Source of the DNA: Bryobacteraceae bacterium
Lineage (GTDB): Bacteria > Acidobacteriota > Terriglobia > Bryobacterales > Bryobacteraceae
Length of the DNA: 64,000 bases
Reading direction: 5' to 3'
NCBI GenBank assembly: GCA_019752335.1
Contig: JAIEMJ010000023.1
Location: 62,001 to 126,000 of the forward strand
Below the pieces are notes generated by a model. It was not told the origin of the DNA, made no database searches, and worked only from the letters and a program-made list of their open reading frames with translations. A program made the position numbers and the translations under genes. This document shows positions 47,612 through 55,909 of this stretch, piece after piece (position 1 is the first letter of the stretch; every line of letters begins with the position of its first letter).

Positions 47612-48381
47612 TCTGCCTGACGTCCTGCGCCGCGCGCCACCGTGCCAGCGGACTCGTGCTCGACGTCCGCGCCCCGATGGTCACCATCTCCCACGCCGAG
47701 ATTCCCGGCGTGATGCCCGCCATGGCCATGGAATTCCGCGCCGCTTCGCCTGAGGAGTTGAAAGACTTGCGGCCCGGCTCACGCGTCGACTTCGTCATGT
47801 CCGGCCAACGCGCCAAACGCATCCGCGCCCAAGCCTCCGTCTTCGAAGGCGTCGACCGCGAGTTGCCCTTACGCAAGCCCGCCGAAACGCTGAAAGTTGG
47901 CGATGCCGTGCCGGACTTCACGCTCACTGACCATCGCGGCCAGCCCTTCACACTGTCCCAGGCCAAGGGCCGCGTGGTCGCCGTGAACTTCGTCTACACG
48001 CGCTGCCCTTTGCCGGAGGTTTGTCCCCGCCTTTCGGCTCAATTCGCGCAGTTGCAGAAACGCTTCGCCGGGCGCGAGGTCACCCTGCTTTCCGTAACGC
48101 TCGATCCGCAATACGATACGGTGCCCGTGCTGGACGAGTATGCTAGAAGGTGGCGCGCGGATGGCGACACTTGGCATCTGTTGACTGGCCAATTGAAGGA
48201 CGTGGCGCAGGTGGCCGCGCGTTTCGGCATGATCTACTGGCCGGAACAGGGTTTGTTGACACATACATCGATGACTGGTGTCATTGATCGGCAAGGGCGA
48301 TTGCGGGCGATCATTGAAGGATCGTCCTATCAGGCTCGGCAATTGGGAGACCTGATCGAACGAGTACAGGAGTCACGATGA
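47578..48381 (+). CDS. CusF-like plus SCO1 lipoprotein
   Basis: A 267-residue lipoprotein (lipobox LTSC, C17). Residues about 25-90 (LVLDVRAPMVTISHAEIPGV, MPAMAMEF) match the CusF/copper-binding domain with its His and Met ligands. Residues about 105-267 form a SCO1/SenC thioredoxin fold used to insert copper in cytochrome c oxidase. The metal site is C143-PLPEV-C149, with five residues between the cysteines instead of the usual three, and H229. The ATG at 47578 is chosen because the signal peptide begins there. It overlaps the TPR gene by 4 bp. Confidence 0.85.
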   Translation: MGYALALALGLVCLTSCAARHRASGLVLDVRAPMVTISHAEIPGVMPAMAMEFRAASPEELKDLRPGSRVDFVMSGQRAKRIRAQASVFEGVDRELPLRKPAETLKVGDAVPDFTLTDHRGQPFTLSQAKGRVVAVNFVYTRCPLPEVCPRLSAQFAQLQKRFAGREVTLLSVTLDPQYDTVPVLDEYARRWRADGDTWHLLTGQLKDVAQVAARFGMIYWPEQGLLTHTSMTGVIDRQGRLRAIIEGSSYQARQLGDLIERVQESR

Positions 48382-50006
48382 GAGTAGTCTGCTGCTGGTT
48401 GATGGCGGTCGCGTTGTTCGCGGCCGACGCGAAAGACGCCAAGAAGGAAGCCCAAGGCGGAGGCATTTGCACGCCACCGGTGGACAAGGCGTCGCCTTCC
48501 TTGCCGGCCGTCCTGATGCCCGAGATGGGCGTTGTCCACATGCCGATCACCACTTCGAGCCAGCAAGCGCAGAACTTCTTTGACCAGGGCTTGGCCCAAA
48601 TGCACTCCTTCTGGGCCCGCGAAGCCGAGCGCAGCTTTCTGCAAGCGGCGCAGTTGGACCCCGAAGCGCCGATGCCGTGGTTCGGCGTAGCGATGGTCGC
48701 CGCCGGTGACTACCGGCCGCAGTTCCAGAGTGAAGCCGGGGTCGCCTTGTTTGGCAAGGGTCTCAATACGAATCCTCGCGCCACGGCCGCCGTAGAGCGC
48801 GCGCTGAAGCTGGCCGAAGTGCCCGGCAAAGCCACAGAGGTAGAAAAGCTCTACATCAAGGCCATCGCCGCCCGCCGCAACCTGAAGGCGAAGAATTCTT
48901 ATGAGGATTACGTCGCCGGCCTGCGGGCCGTGCTGAAGGCGAGTCCGCAAGAGGTGGAAGCCCGCCTGTTTCTGGCCCTGCAGTTGATGCGTGGGTACGT
49001 ACTTCCGGCGAAGACGCCACGTGAGGGCACGATGGAGTCAGTCGCCATTCTGCGCCAGTTACAGAAGGAAGTTCCGGACCATCCGGGCGTCCCGCACTAC
49101 ATGATCCATGGCTGGGAAGGGAGCACCTTCGCCGCTGAAGCCGAGAACCCCGCGCATCACTACGCGACGCTCGCCGCCGGCATTCCGCACGCGCTGCACA
49201 TGCCGGGCCACATCTTCTCGCAGACCGGGAAGTGGGACGTCGCCGCGAAGTATTTCGAGCTCTGCCTCGCCAAAGAGACCGGCATGATGAAGGCCGACGC
49301 TCTCTATGGCACTGGCCATCATGCGCACAACGCGCACTACCTCTCAATGTCATACTCCTTCGGCGGCGACTTCAACAAGGCCATGGCGACGGCCACCGCG
49401 CTTTATCAGGACTGGAAAAATACGCCGCGCGAGGACGCCCAAATCGACGCCGCTCGCTCACCCGCGCAGCAGGCCCAGTTTGCCATGCTACGTACCTTGG
49501 TGCAGCATGAGAAGTGGGACGTCCTCCTCGACGAAAAGACCGTGCCCGTGATTGATAAGGCCCGCCCACGCGCTTGGCGCGCTTGGGCCATGGCCCTCGC
49601 GTACGCCGCCAAGGGCAATCTGGAAATGGCGCAGAAGCAGGAAGAACTGCTCAGCATCGCCGTGGACGACGTCCGCAAAACCACCTTTGACCGCGAGGCG
49701 CCCGAACTCGCCGTCGCCAAGCTCGAAGTGCGCGGCCATGTGCAATTCGCCGAGGGTCGCACCGACGATGGCATTAAGAGCCTGTTGCAGGCCAGTGAAC
49801 GCGAAGCGCGTCTGGTCTATTCGGAACCAAGCTGGTACCCGCGTCCGGTGGCCGAAGGCCTGGGTTGGGCAGCACTGCGTCATCAGCGGTTGCCGGAAGC
49901 CAAGCGGGCTTTCGCCGAGGCCTTGCGTCAGTATCCGGCCGACGCCCGCGCGCTGGCCGGGATGCGCGCCATCCAAGAACTGAAGCCGAGTCCGGCGGCG
50001 GAGTAG
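48378..50006 (+). CDS. Exported TPR-repeat protein
   Basis: A 542-residue protein with a signal peptide (VVCCWLMAVALFAADA). Tetratricopeptide-like units are visible near 65-100 (FDQGLAQMHSFWAREAERSF), 280-340, 390-420 and 495-525 (RHQRLPEAKRAFAEALRQYP). The centre has His-rich stretches (PHYMIHGWEG; GIPHALHMPGHIFSQTGKW; GTGHHAHNAHYLS) that could bind metal. It is translationally coupled to the SCO1-type gene, so a part in copper delivery or oxidase assembly is possible but unproven. Confidence 0.75.
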   Translation: MRVVCCWLMAVALFAADAKDAKKEAQGGGICTPPVDKASPSLPAVLMPEMGVVHMPITTSSQQAQNFFDQGLAQMHSFWAREAERSFLQAAQLDPEAPMPWFGVAMVAAGDYRPQFQSEAGVALFGKGLNTNPRATAAVERALKLAEVPGKATEVEKLYIKAIAARRNLKAKNSYEDYVAGLRAVLKASPQEVEARLFLALQLMRGYVLPAKTPREGTMESVAILRQLQKEVPDHPGVPHYMIHGWEGSTFAAEAENPAHHYATLAAGIPHALHMPGHIFSQTGKWDVAAKYFELCLAKETGMMKADALYGTGHHAHNAHYLSMSYSFGGDFNKAMATATALYQDWKNTPREDAQIDAARSPAQQAQFAMLRTLVQHEKWDVLLDEKTVPVIDKARPRAWRAWAMALAYAAKGNLEMAQKQEELLSIAVDDVRKTTFDREAPELAVAKLEVRGHVQFAEGRTDDGIKSLLQASEREARLVYSEPSWYPRPVAEGLGWAALRHQRLPEAKRAFAEALRQYPADARALAGMRAIQELKPSPAAE

Positions 50007-50007
50007 C

Positions 50008-50982
50008 TTGCCGGAGCGGGTCCTGGTAGTGGGCGGCGGCTTGGCGGGATCGGCGGCGGCCATTGCCGCGCAAGCCCACGGCGCCAGCGTCACCATCGTC
50101 GAGAAGTCGCGGCTGCCCCGGCATAAGGTCTGCGGCGAGTTTCTTTCGCCCCGCACGTTCGAGATTCTCCGCGACTTGGGCGTCGCCGATGCTTTTCACT
50201 CCTGCCGCCCAGCCCTCATGCGGCGCGTGGTCCTGAACTTCGCCGGGCGCGAGAAGCGCTTTGCCCTGCCCGCCCCCGCCTACGGCCTTAGCCGCTACGC
50301 CCTCGACGAACTGCTCCTCTCCCACGCCCGCTCGCTCGGGGCCACCCTAGTGAGCGAGCGCCCCCAGGAGGTCTTCGGCCGCACCGTGCTGGCCTACGGA
50401 CGGACGCAGTCCGCGCCCAAGGGCAACCGCCTCTTCGGCTTCAAGGCGCACTTCGCAGGCGAGGCCAACGACGCCGTCGAACTCTACTTCTTCGGCGAGG
50501 GATACGTCGGCGTCAACCCGGTGGAAGGCGGCATCACCAACGTCTGCGGGCTCGCGCTCGAATCCGTCATGCGCCAACATGGCTTCGATACTGACACGCT
50601 CATCGCCAGCATTCCTGCCCTCCGCGAGCGCGTCCGGCCGCTCACCCGGCAGATGGATTGGCTGCGAGTGGGGCCGGTAATCTTCTCCAACCGCTTCCGC
50701 GAGTCACCCGCACCGGGCGAGTACCGCGCCGGGGACGCCCTTTCCTTCGTCGATCCCTTTACCGGCTCCGGCATGCTCGGCGCCCTGCTCAGCGGCCAGG
50801 CGGCGGGCCTCGCAGCGGCCACGGGCCAAGCGCCCCAAAGTTATCAAAACGCGATGCGTCAAGTCTTGGGGAGATCTTATGGAATTTCGGGGATAATTCG
50901 CTGGGGACTTAGGAAGTCCTGGGCACCCTGGGCGGCGCAGGCTCTGTCAGGTAGGCTACTGTTCGCCGCTACCCGGCCCTAG
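50008..50982 (+). CDS. FAD-dependent oxidoreductase (geranylgeranyl-reductase-like)
   Basis: A 324-residue flavoprotein with the FAD motif VVGGGLAGSAAAIAAQAHGA, the HKVCGEFLSP motif of the geranylgeranyl-reductase/halogenase group, and the second FAD motif GDALSFVDPFTGSGM. It is shorter than most such enzymes (usually about 380-430 residues), mainly in the substrate domain. TTG start at 50008 with GGAG 4 nt upstream, 1 bp after the TPR gene. Substrate unknown: reduction of polyprenyl chains or oxidation of a small aromatic are both possible. Confidence 0.78.
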   Translation: MPERVLVVGGGLAGSAAAIAAQAHGASVTIVEKSRLPRHKVCGEFLSPRTFEILRDLGVADAFHSCRPALMRRVVLNFAGREKRFALPAPAYGLSRYALDELLLSHARSLGATLVSERPQEVFGRTVLAYGRTQSAPKGNRLFGFKAHFAGEANDAVELYFFGEGYVGVNPVEGGITNVCGLALESVMRQHGFDTDTLIASIPALRERVRPLTRQMDWLRVGPVIFSNRFRESPAPGEYRAGDALSFVDPFTGSGMLGALLSGQAAGLAAATGQAPQSYQNAMRQVLGRSYGISGIIRWGLRKSWAPWAAQALSGRLLFAATRP

Positions 50983-51350
50983 TACGTACTACCCTCATTT
51001 GGGGTCGTTAAGTACCCCTAAAAAACGAGTGCCGGTGAATACTCGGAGGAGGGTACTCACCGGCGGGTCCTACAGATGAGGGAGTAGGACCGGACTATGG
51101 TTAGTCCCAGTATAGGCAATGCTTCCTCAGAAAATCAACAACATCCGCAAATAAGTTACGGGGCGATGACGAATTCTACAGGGCCTCCCCCAGTGAAGGA
51201 TTTCCCCTCATTTAGGGGGATCCAGCACCCCTACGCCGGGAGTAGATCGAGGATACAGCAACGGAGAGTCCTGGAGCGTTCGGCGTCGGAGACTAGTACA
51301 AAAGTTGAGAATGAATTTCATTCCATCCCGAAGGCCAATTCAACAAAATT
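50983..51350 (+). ncRNA. Gene-free stretch with stacked hairpins; candidate structured RNA
   Basis: No convincing gene. The 5' part holds consecutive inverted repeats: the 12-bp palindrome TAGTACGTACTA (50980-50991); GGGGT/ACCCC (51001-51005 with 51014-51018); a 12-bp stem with one mismatch (51031-51042 with 51053-51064) whose loop is TCGGAGGAGG; a perfect 8-bp stem (51066-51073 with 51084-51091) with loop AGATGAGGGA; and GGACTA/TAGTCC (51092-51097 with 51102-51107). Loop 51076-51082 (ATGAGGG) can pair with CCCTCAT at 50992-50998 and again at 51205-51211. A 30-bp unit (50991-51020) recurs imperfectly at 51204-51233. Strand and transcription are not known. Both flanking genes point into it. 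Confidence 0.4.
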
Positions 51351-51716
51351 TTACTTTTGTAACGGCGCGGCGAGCATATCTTGCCACGCCTCCTCATCCT
51401 GCCCGACGCTCAGCCGATTCGTCGACGAACGCACCAGGGGCAAGCGAAGCAGCTTCGGCTCCCGCTCAATGCGCTGGAGGAGTTCGGGGTCGGGTAGGCG
51501 GATATACTTAAGCCCGGCGTCGACGTAGGCAGTGCCCTCACGGTCAATCAGATTCGCCAGCCCAAAGCGGTCAACAAAACGCTTGATCTCGCCTGGCGAC
51601 ATGGGCTTCTGTTTCAGGTCGACCAGGTGGATCGTGATGCGCCGTTCCTTAAAGAAACGCTCGGCGGCGCGGGTGGCTGGGGAATTCTTCACCCCGAAGA
51701 TTTGCACAGTTAACAT
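51351..51716 (-). CDS. ArsC/Spx-family protein lacking the catalytic cysteine
   Basis: A 121-residue thioredoxin-fold protein of the ArsC/Spx/YffB group: VQIFGVKNSPATRAAERFFK, VDLKQKPMSPGEIKRFVDRF, and the late EPKLLRLPLVRSSTNRLSVG with EEAW. The reductase cysteine expected in the first loop (C in NxxCS or CTSC) is absent; the loop reads KNSPATR. It therefore should not reduce arsenate by the usual way and may bind RNA polymerase or thiols as a non-catalytic relative. The ATG at 51716 is chosen because the first strand begins there; a longer reading to 51968 is antisense to the hydrolase gene. Confidence 0.75.
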   Translation of the reverse strand: MLTVQIFGVKNSPATRAAERFFKERRITIHLVDLKQKPMSPGEIKRFVDRFGLANLIDREGTAYVDAGLKYIRLPDPELLQRIEREPKLLRLPLVRSSTNRLSVGQDEEAWQDMLAAPLQK

Positions 51717-51800
51717 CTGTACCTTATTGTGGCAAAATCCCCGTCTGGCTTCCGGGCGCGATCTGGTATACATTGATCCCCAATAAAGGAGAATCTCAGA

Positions 51801-52628
51801 ATGTACGTAGTGAGTTGCCGCCGCGGCTTCGAGTCCGATCAGTTCCTGGGCGCCGAGAACCGCTACCGGAATTACACCAACCCCGCCAACCCCAACGCCT
51901 TTACTGACTTGAACCTGACTGACCTGCTGGCCCTCGCCAAAAACAAGCACGTCTGCATCCTGGTGCATGGCTTCAATAACCAGTTGCCCAACGTGATGAG
52001 CGCCTATTGGGAAGTGGTAACGCGGATGAATGACCAGGGGGTCTTCGGCCCGGCCGGCTATGGCCTGGTGGTCGGCTTCACGTGGCCCGGCATGGCGACT
52101 CCCTTAGGCTACTTCACGGCGATGCTCACGGCAAAAAAAGCAGGCCCGTTCCTGCTGGACCTCGTCAATCAACTGCGCGGCGAAGCACACACGGTGGACG
52201 TACAGACCCACTCGCTCGGCGCGCGCGTCGCGCTCACCGCCGTCAAAAACCCCAAGAAGACCTTCGTCGACAATCTGATTCTCTCGGCGGCCGCCGTGGA
52301 TAACCATCTCCTCGAACCAGACGAGGACTTCTTCCCGGCCATGGACAGCTGCAACCGCTGCCTGGTCTACCATTCCCGGCAGGACTCGGTCTTGCGTAGC
52401 GCTTTTCGCCTCGCCGACATCGCCGACGGCTTCCACAAGGCGCTCGGCCAGACCGGCCCGCGCAGTAAGTCGATCACCCTCTCGAAGACCCCCAACGTCT
52501 ACGTCGTGGATTGCACGGCGCGCGTCGGCAAGGACCATAGCGGCTACCGGAAGACGAACCAATACTTCCAGCATTGGGCCAAGGTGCTCCAGGGCGGCGC
52601 GCTGTCGCGTTATGACGAACTCAGCTAA
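51801..52628 (+). CDS. Alpha/beta hydrolase of the DUF900 type
   Basis: A 275-residue cytosolic hydrolase without a signal peptide. HVCILVHGFNNQLPNVM is the oxyanion strand, the nucleophile is S138 in VQTHSLGARVALTA, and D and H residues in the C-terminal part (VYHSRQDSVLRS; KDHSGYRK) complete a likely triad. GGAG lies 8 nt before the ATG. Substrate unknown. The gene stands alone; its last 4 bp overlap the end of serA. Confidence 0.8.
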   Translation: MYVVSCRRGFESDQFLGAENRYRNYTNPANPNAFTDLNLTDLLALAKNKHVCILVHGFNNQLPNVMSAYWEVVTRMNDQGVFGPAGYGLVVGFTWPGMATPLGYFTAMLTAKKAGPFLLDLVNQLRGEAHTVDVQTHSLGARVALTAVKNPKKTFVDNLILSAAAVDNHLLEPDEDFFPAMDSCNRCLVYHSRQDSVLRSAFRLADIADGFHKALGQTGPRSKSITLSKTPNVYVVDCTARVGKDHSGYRKTNQYFQHWAKVLQGGALSRYDELS

Positions 52629-54211
52629 AAGGTCACCATCCGCGCGCCGCGGATAGCGGGATTGGTGCGCAGTTCCGCGATCACTTCGTCAGACACCAAC
52701 GCGTCGACTTCCACCACGGCGATCGCCGTCAGCGGTTCGCCCGTCGCCGGGGCGTGCGGCTCGCGGCCCAGCGAGAAGTTCGCGATGTTCACGCCGTGCT
52801 TCCCCAGCACGGAGCCGATAAAGCCGATCACGCCGGGGACGTCGTCGTTCTTGAGCACCAGCAAATGGCCGGCCAGCATCGCTTCGCAGTAGATGCCGTC
52901 CACCATCAGCAGGCGCGGACGGTTCAGCACCACGGCGCCTTCCACGGTCACCGTACGGGTGCTGGTTTCGAGCTCAATACGCACCGTATCCACGTGCGCC
53001 GCGCGCTTCTCATGGCTCTCGGAGATCGAAAGCCCACGGTCACCCGCGATCTGCATGGCGTTCACCAGGTTCGCCTTCATCGACAGCGAACGATTCAGCA
53101 AACCCGCCAGCGCGGCGTTGCGCACCAGTTGCGTATTCTGCTCGGCGATCCGGCCGGAGTACGTGATGCGCACCTTGGCCGGGTTGCCGGTGGAGACATA
53201 AGCCGCGAAGAGGCCCAAACGCTCGGCGAGGATGATGAAAGGTCCCATCGCCCGGTAGGCTTCTTTCGACATCGCCGGCATGTTCACGGCGTGGATCGCC
53301 ACGCCTTCGGTGAGGTACTGAATGATCTGGTCGACAATCCGGTGGCCGACGATCTCCTGCGCCTCTTCGGTGGAAGCGCCAATGTGCGGCGTCGCGATCA
53401 GATTCTCCTGCTGGAGCAGCGGATGATCCGCGGGCAGCGGCTCCACGTCAAAGACGTCCAGTGCCGCGCCGGAAACCTTGCCGGAGGCGAGTGCATCCAC
53501 CAGGGCGGCGCTATCAAGCAGTTCGCCCCGCGCGCAGTTCACGATCTTCACGCCGTCCTTCATCTTGGCGATGGAGGCGGCATTGATCATCTTCGTGGTC
53601 TCGGGCGTCAGCGCCACATGGACCGTCAGATAGTCAGCGCCCGCGTAGAGCGCGTCCAGTTCCACCAGTTCCACGCCCAGGTCATTCGCGGCCTGCTGGC
53701 TCACGTAAGGATCGTGGCCCAGGATGCGCATGCCAAAGGCCTTGGCTCGCAGCAGGACCTCGCGGCCGATCGCCCCGAGGCCAATCACGCCGAGCGTCTT
53801 GCCCCGCAGTTCGGAGCCCATGAACTTCTTCTTTTCCCACTTGCCCGCCTTGGTCGACGCAGCAGCTTGCGGAATGTGCCGAGCCAGCGACAGCATAAAG
53901 GCGAGCGTCTGCTCCGCCACCGCGACGGCGTTGCCGCCGGGCGTATTCATCACCGTGACGCCGGCCTGCGTGGCCGCTGGCAGGTCGACGTTGTCCACGC
54001 CGACCCCCGCTCGTCCAATTACCCGCAAGCGGCGGGCCTTCCGGAGAACATCGGCGTTCACCTTCACCGCGCTCCGTACGATCAGCGCGTCGCAGTCATC
54101 CAGGTGCTGCTGGAATTCGCTGGGCGATGAGACGACCACCTCCCAACCCGGCTGCTGCATCAACTTATCGATCCCGGCTTGCGCCAAGGGCTCGGCAATC
54201 AGAATTTTCAT
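52625..54211 (-). CDS. serA: D-3-phosphoglycerate dehydrogenase
   Basis: First step of serine synthesis: oxidises 3-phosphoglycerate to phosphohydroxypyruvate with NAD. The 528-residue protein is the long form. It has the substrate domain (ALIVRSAVKVNADVLRKA), the NAD domain (GVIGLGAIGREVLLRAKAFG), the catalytic Arg in VNCARGELLD and His in ATPHIGASTEEAQ, then an ASB domain (about 320-450) and a C-terminal ACT domain that usually senses serine. It follows the class V aminotransferase gene by 7 bp, so two serine-pathway steps are coupled. Confidence 0.95.
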   Translation of the reverse strand: MKILIAEPLAQAGIDKLMQQPGWEVVVSSPSEFQQHLDDCDALIVRSAVKVNADVLRKARRLRVIGRAGVGVDNVDLPAATQAGVTVMNTPGGNAVAVAEQTLAFMLSLARHIPQAAASTKAGKWEKKKFMGSELRGKTLGVIGLGAIGREVLLRAKAFGMRILGHDPYVSQQAANDLGVELVELDALYAGADYLTVHVALTPETTKMINAASIAKMKDGVKIVNCARGELLDSAALVDALASGKVSGAALDVFDVEPLPADHPLLQQENLIATPHIGASTEEAQEIVGHRIVDQIIQYLTEGVAIHAVNMPAMSKEAYRAMGPFIILAERLGLFAAYVSTGNPAKVRITYSGRIAEQNTQLVRNAALAGLLNRSLSMKANLVNAMQIAGDRGLSISESHEKRAAHVDTVRIELETSTRTVTVEGAVVLNRPRLLMVDGIYCEAMLAGHLLVLKNDDVPGVIGFIGSVLGKHGVNIANFSLGREPHAPATGEPLTAIAVVEVDALVSDEVIAELRTNPAIRGARMVTF

Positions 54212-54218
54212 GTTTACT

Positions 54219-55406
54219 TTACGCCCCTACCAGAACGGGCTGCGGTACGGTGGGCTGGGGTACTGCGGCGTCCACGTAGATTTGTTGCACGGCGGCGACG
54301 CCGGCGCCGTACGGCACGCGGTGGCCGTGCGCGTTCAGGATCACTTCGAGCGCGGCCACCATGGCAAACAGATCCATGAAGTCGAAGTAGCCCAAGTGTG
54401 CGATGCGGAAAATCTGCCCCTTCATCTCGCCTTGGCCGTTGGTGATGATGGCGCCGAAGCGCTGACGGAATTCCTTGACGATCACGCCCGAATCCAGACC
54501 CTTCGGCGCGCGAATCGCGGTGACGCTGCCGCCGGGGGCCGACGAAAAGACCTCCAGACCCATCGCCGCGGCCGCGGCGCGCGTCGCCAGCGCCAACATC
54601 TGCGCGTTCGCCACCAGCTTGTCCATGCCCAGATTCTTGATGTACTTCAGGCTCTCGGCCATGGCCAGCAAAAGCGCCGTATTCGGCGTCCAGGCGGATT
54701 CGCCGTTCACCGCATTCTTCAATTCGCGCTTCAGGTCGAAGTAAAAGCGCGGCAGCTTCGCCGCGTCGTTCAGCGCCCAAGCCTTCGGGCTGATCGACAG
54801 GAAAGAGATCCCGGGCGGGATCATGAAAGCCTTCTGCGAGCCGCCCACCACGATGTCCAGGCCCCAGCCGTCGATGTCGAGCGGCATCGTGCCCAGGCCG
54901 GTGATCGCGTCGAGCACCAGTATGGCGGGCGTCTGGCGCACCAGCGCGGCAATCGCCTGGACGTCGTGCGCCGAACCCGTGGACGTCTCCGACGCCTGCA
55001 GCATCACCGCGCGAACGTCCGGATTTTCCGCCAACGCCTGCGCGACGCGTTCCGGCGCCACCACCTCGCCGTACGGCGACTTCAGCGTCACGGCGCGCAG
55101 CCCGTAGGCCTTCGCGACGTTTTCCCAGCGCTCGCCAAACTTGCCGGCGCTCAGGATCAGCACGGCGTCGCCGGGCGAGAGGAAATTGACGGCCGACGCC
55201 TCCAGGGCGCCCGTGCCGGAGCTCACCAGAATGATTACGTCGTTCTGGGTGCCCATGACGGTCTTGAGGTCAGACAGCACCGACTTGTAGAGTAAGCGGA
55301 AGTCCTCGGTGCGATGGTGAATGTCCGCGCCCATCATCGCGTGCAGGGCCTGGGGCAGCAACGGCGTGGGGCCAGGCGTAAGCAACCGTTGTTTCTTGAT
55401 ATACAT
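54219..55406 (-). CDS. Class V aminotransferase (serine pathway / alanine-glyoxylate type)
   Basis: A 395-residue PLP enzyme of the serine-glyoxylate/alanine-glyoxylate class. It opens with KKQRLLTPGPTPLLPQAL, has VSSGTGALEASAVNFLSPGD at the cofactor site and the PLP lysine in VVGGSQKAFMIPPG. Directly before serA, it is probably the transaminase converting phosphohydroxypyruvate to phosphoserine or an equivalent serine-forming step, replacing serC. Serine-glyoxylate aminotransferase is the main alternative. Confidence 0.87.
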   Translation of the reverse strand: MYIKKQRLLTPGPTPLLPQALHAMMGADIHHRTEDFRLLYKSVLSDLKTVMGTQNDVIILVSSGTGALEASAVNFLSPGDAVLILSAGKFGERWENVAKAYGLRAVTLKSPYGEVVAPERVAQALAENPDVRAVMLQASETSTGSAHDVQAIAALVRQTPAILVLDAITGLGTMPLDIDGWGLDIVVGGSQKAFMIPPGISFLSISPKAWALNDAAKLPRFYFDLKRELKNAVNGESAWTPNTALLLAMAESLKYIKNLGMDKLVANAQMLALATRAAAAAMGLEVFSSAPGGSVTAIRAPKGLDSGVIVKEFRQRFGAIITNGQGEMKGQIFRIAHLGYFDFMDLFAMVAALEVILNAHGHRVPYGAGVAAVQQIYVDAAVPQPTVPQPVLVGA

Positions 55407-55462
55407 GATTGAAATAAAAACAGTGACGCCAGGGGCGCCTATTCCCTAGAATATCAGACAGC

Positions 55463-55909
55463 ATGTCACTCCTCGCGCAATTGCAGACCGATCTGGTTAC
55501 CGCCATGAAGGCCAAAGACGAAATGAAACTGGGCACGGTGCGGATGTTGAAGACCGCCCTCATGAAGTGGAAAGCCGACAACATGAAGGAGCCCGACGAA
55601 GCCGCCGAGCTTCAAGTGATGAATACCTTGCTGAAGCAACGCCGCGAATCGGCCGACAGCTTCCGCAAGAACGGCCGCGAAGAGGCGGCCCTGAAAGAAG
55701 AGGCCGAGTACGCCTTGATCGAGACCTATATGCCCTCGGCGCCGTCCGAGGAAGCGATTGACGCGGCCATTCTGGAGGCGATCACCGCCACCGGTGCCAC
55801 GTCAGCCAAGCAAATGGGGCTAGTGATGAAGGCCGTCCAAGCCAAGTTCGCCGGTCAGCGCGTCGACGGCAAAGTGATCAGTGAAAAAGTGAAAGGCAAG
55901 TTGGCATGA
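55463..55909 (+). CDS. GatB/YqeY domain protein
   Basis: A 148-residue protein of the YqeY family, related to the tail domain of the amidotransferase GatB that binds tRNA. LLAQLQTDLVTAMKAKDEMK and LGTVRMLKTALMKWKADN start the helical domain, and the second domain has GATSAKQMGLVMKAVQAKFA, with DGKVISEKVKGKL at the end. Function is not settled; tRNA binding is inferred from the family. A TAGAAT lies 10 nt before the ATG. It overlaps the M28 peptidase gene by 4 bp. Confidence 0.88.
   Translation: MSLLAQLQTDLVTAMKAKDEMKLGTVRMLKTALMKWKADNMKEPDEAAELQVMNTLLKQRRESADSFRKNGREEAALKEEAEYALIETYMPSAPSEEAIDAAILEAITATGATSAKQMGLVMKAVQAKFAGQRVDGKVISEKVKGKLA

Noticed and set aside
51298-51360. ACAAAAGT...ACTTTTGT long-range inverted repeat with an inner GAATGA/TCATTC hairpin
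   Set aside because: It could be a terminator for either flank, but the outer arms are 47 bp apart and the right arm lies in the ArsC-like stop region; too weak to call.
51097-51528. 143-codon plus-strand frame in the gene-poor stretch
   Set aside because: Ser/Arg-rich with no motif, runs into the antisense of the ArsC-like gene, and has no ribosome site; its first bases lie in a hairpin.
52754-55295. Long plus-strand open frames (458 and 523 codons) opposite serA and the aminotransferase
   Set aside because: Both lie over well-supported enzymes on the other strand and have His/Arg/Gly-rich, motif-free translations.
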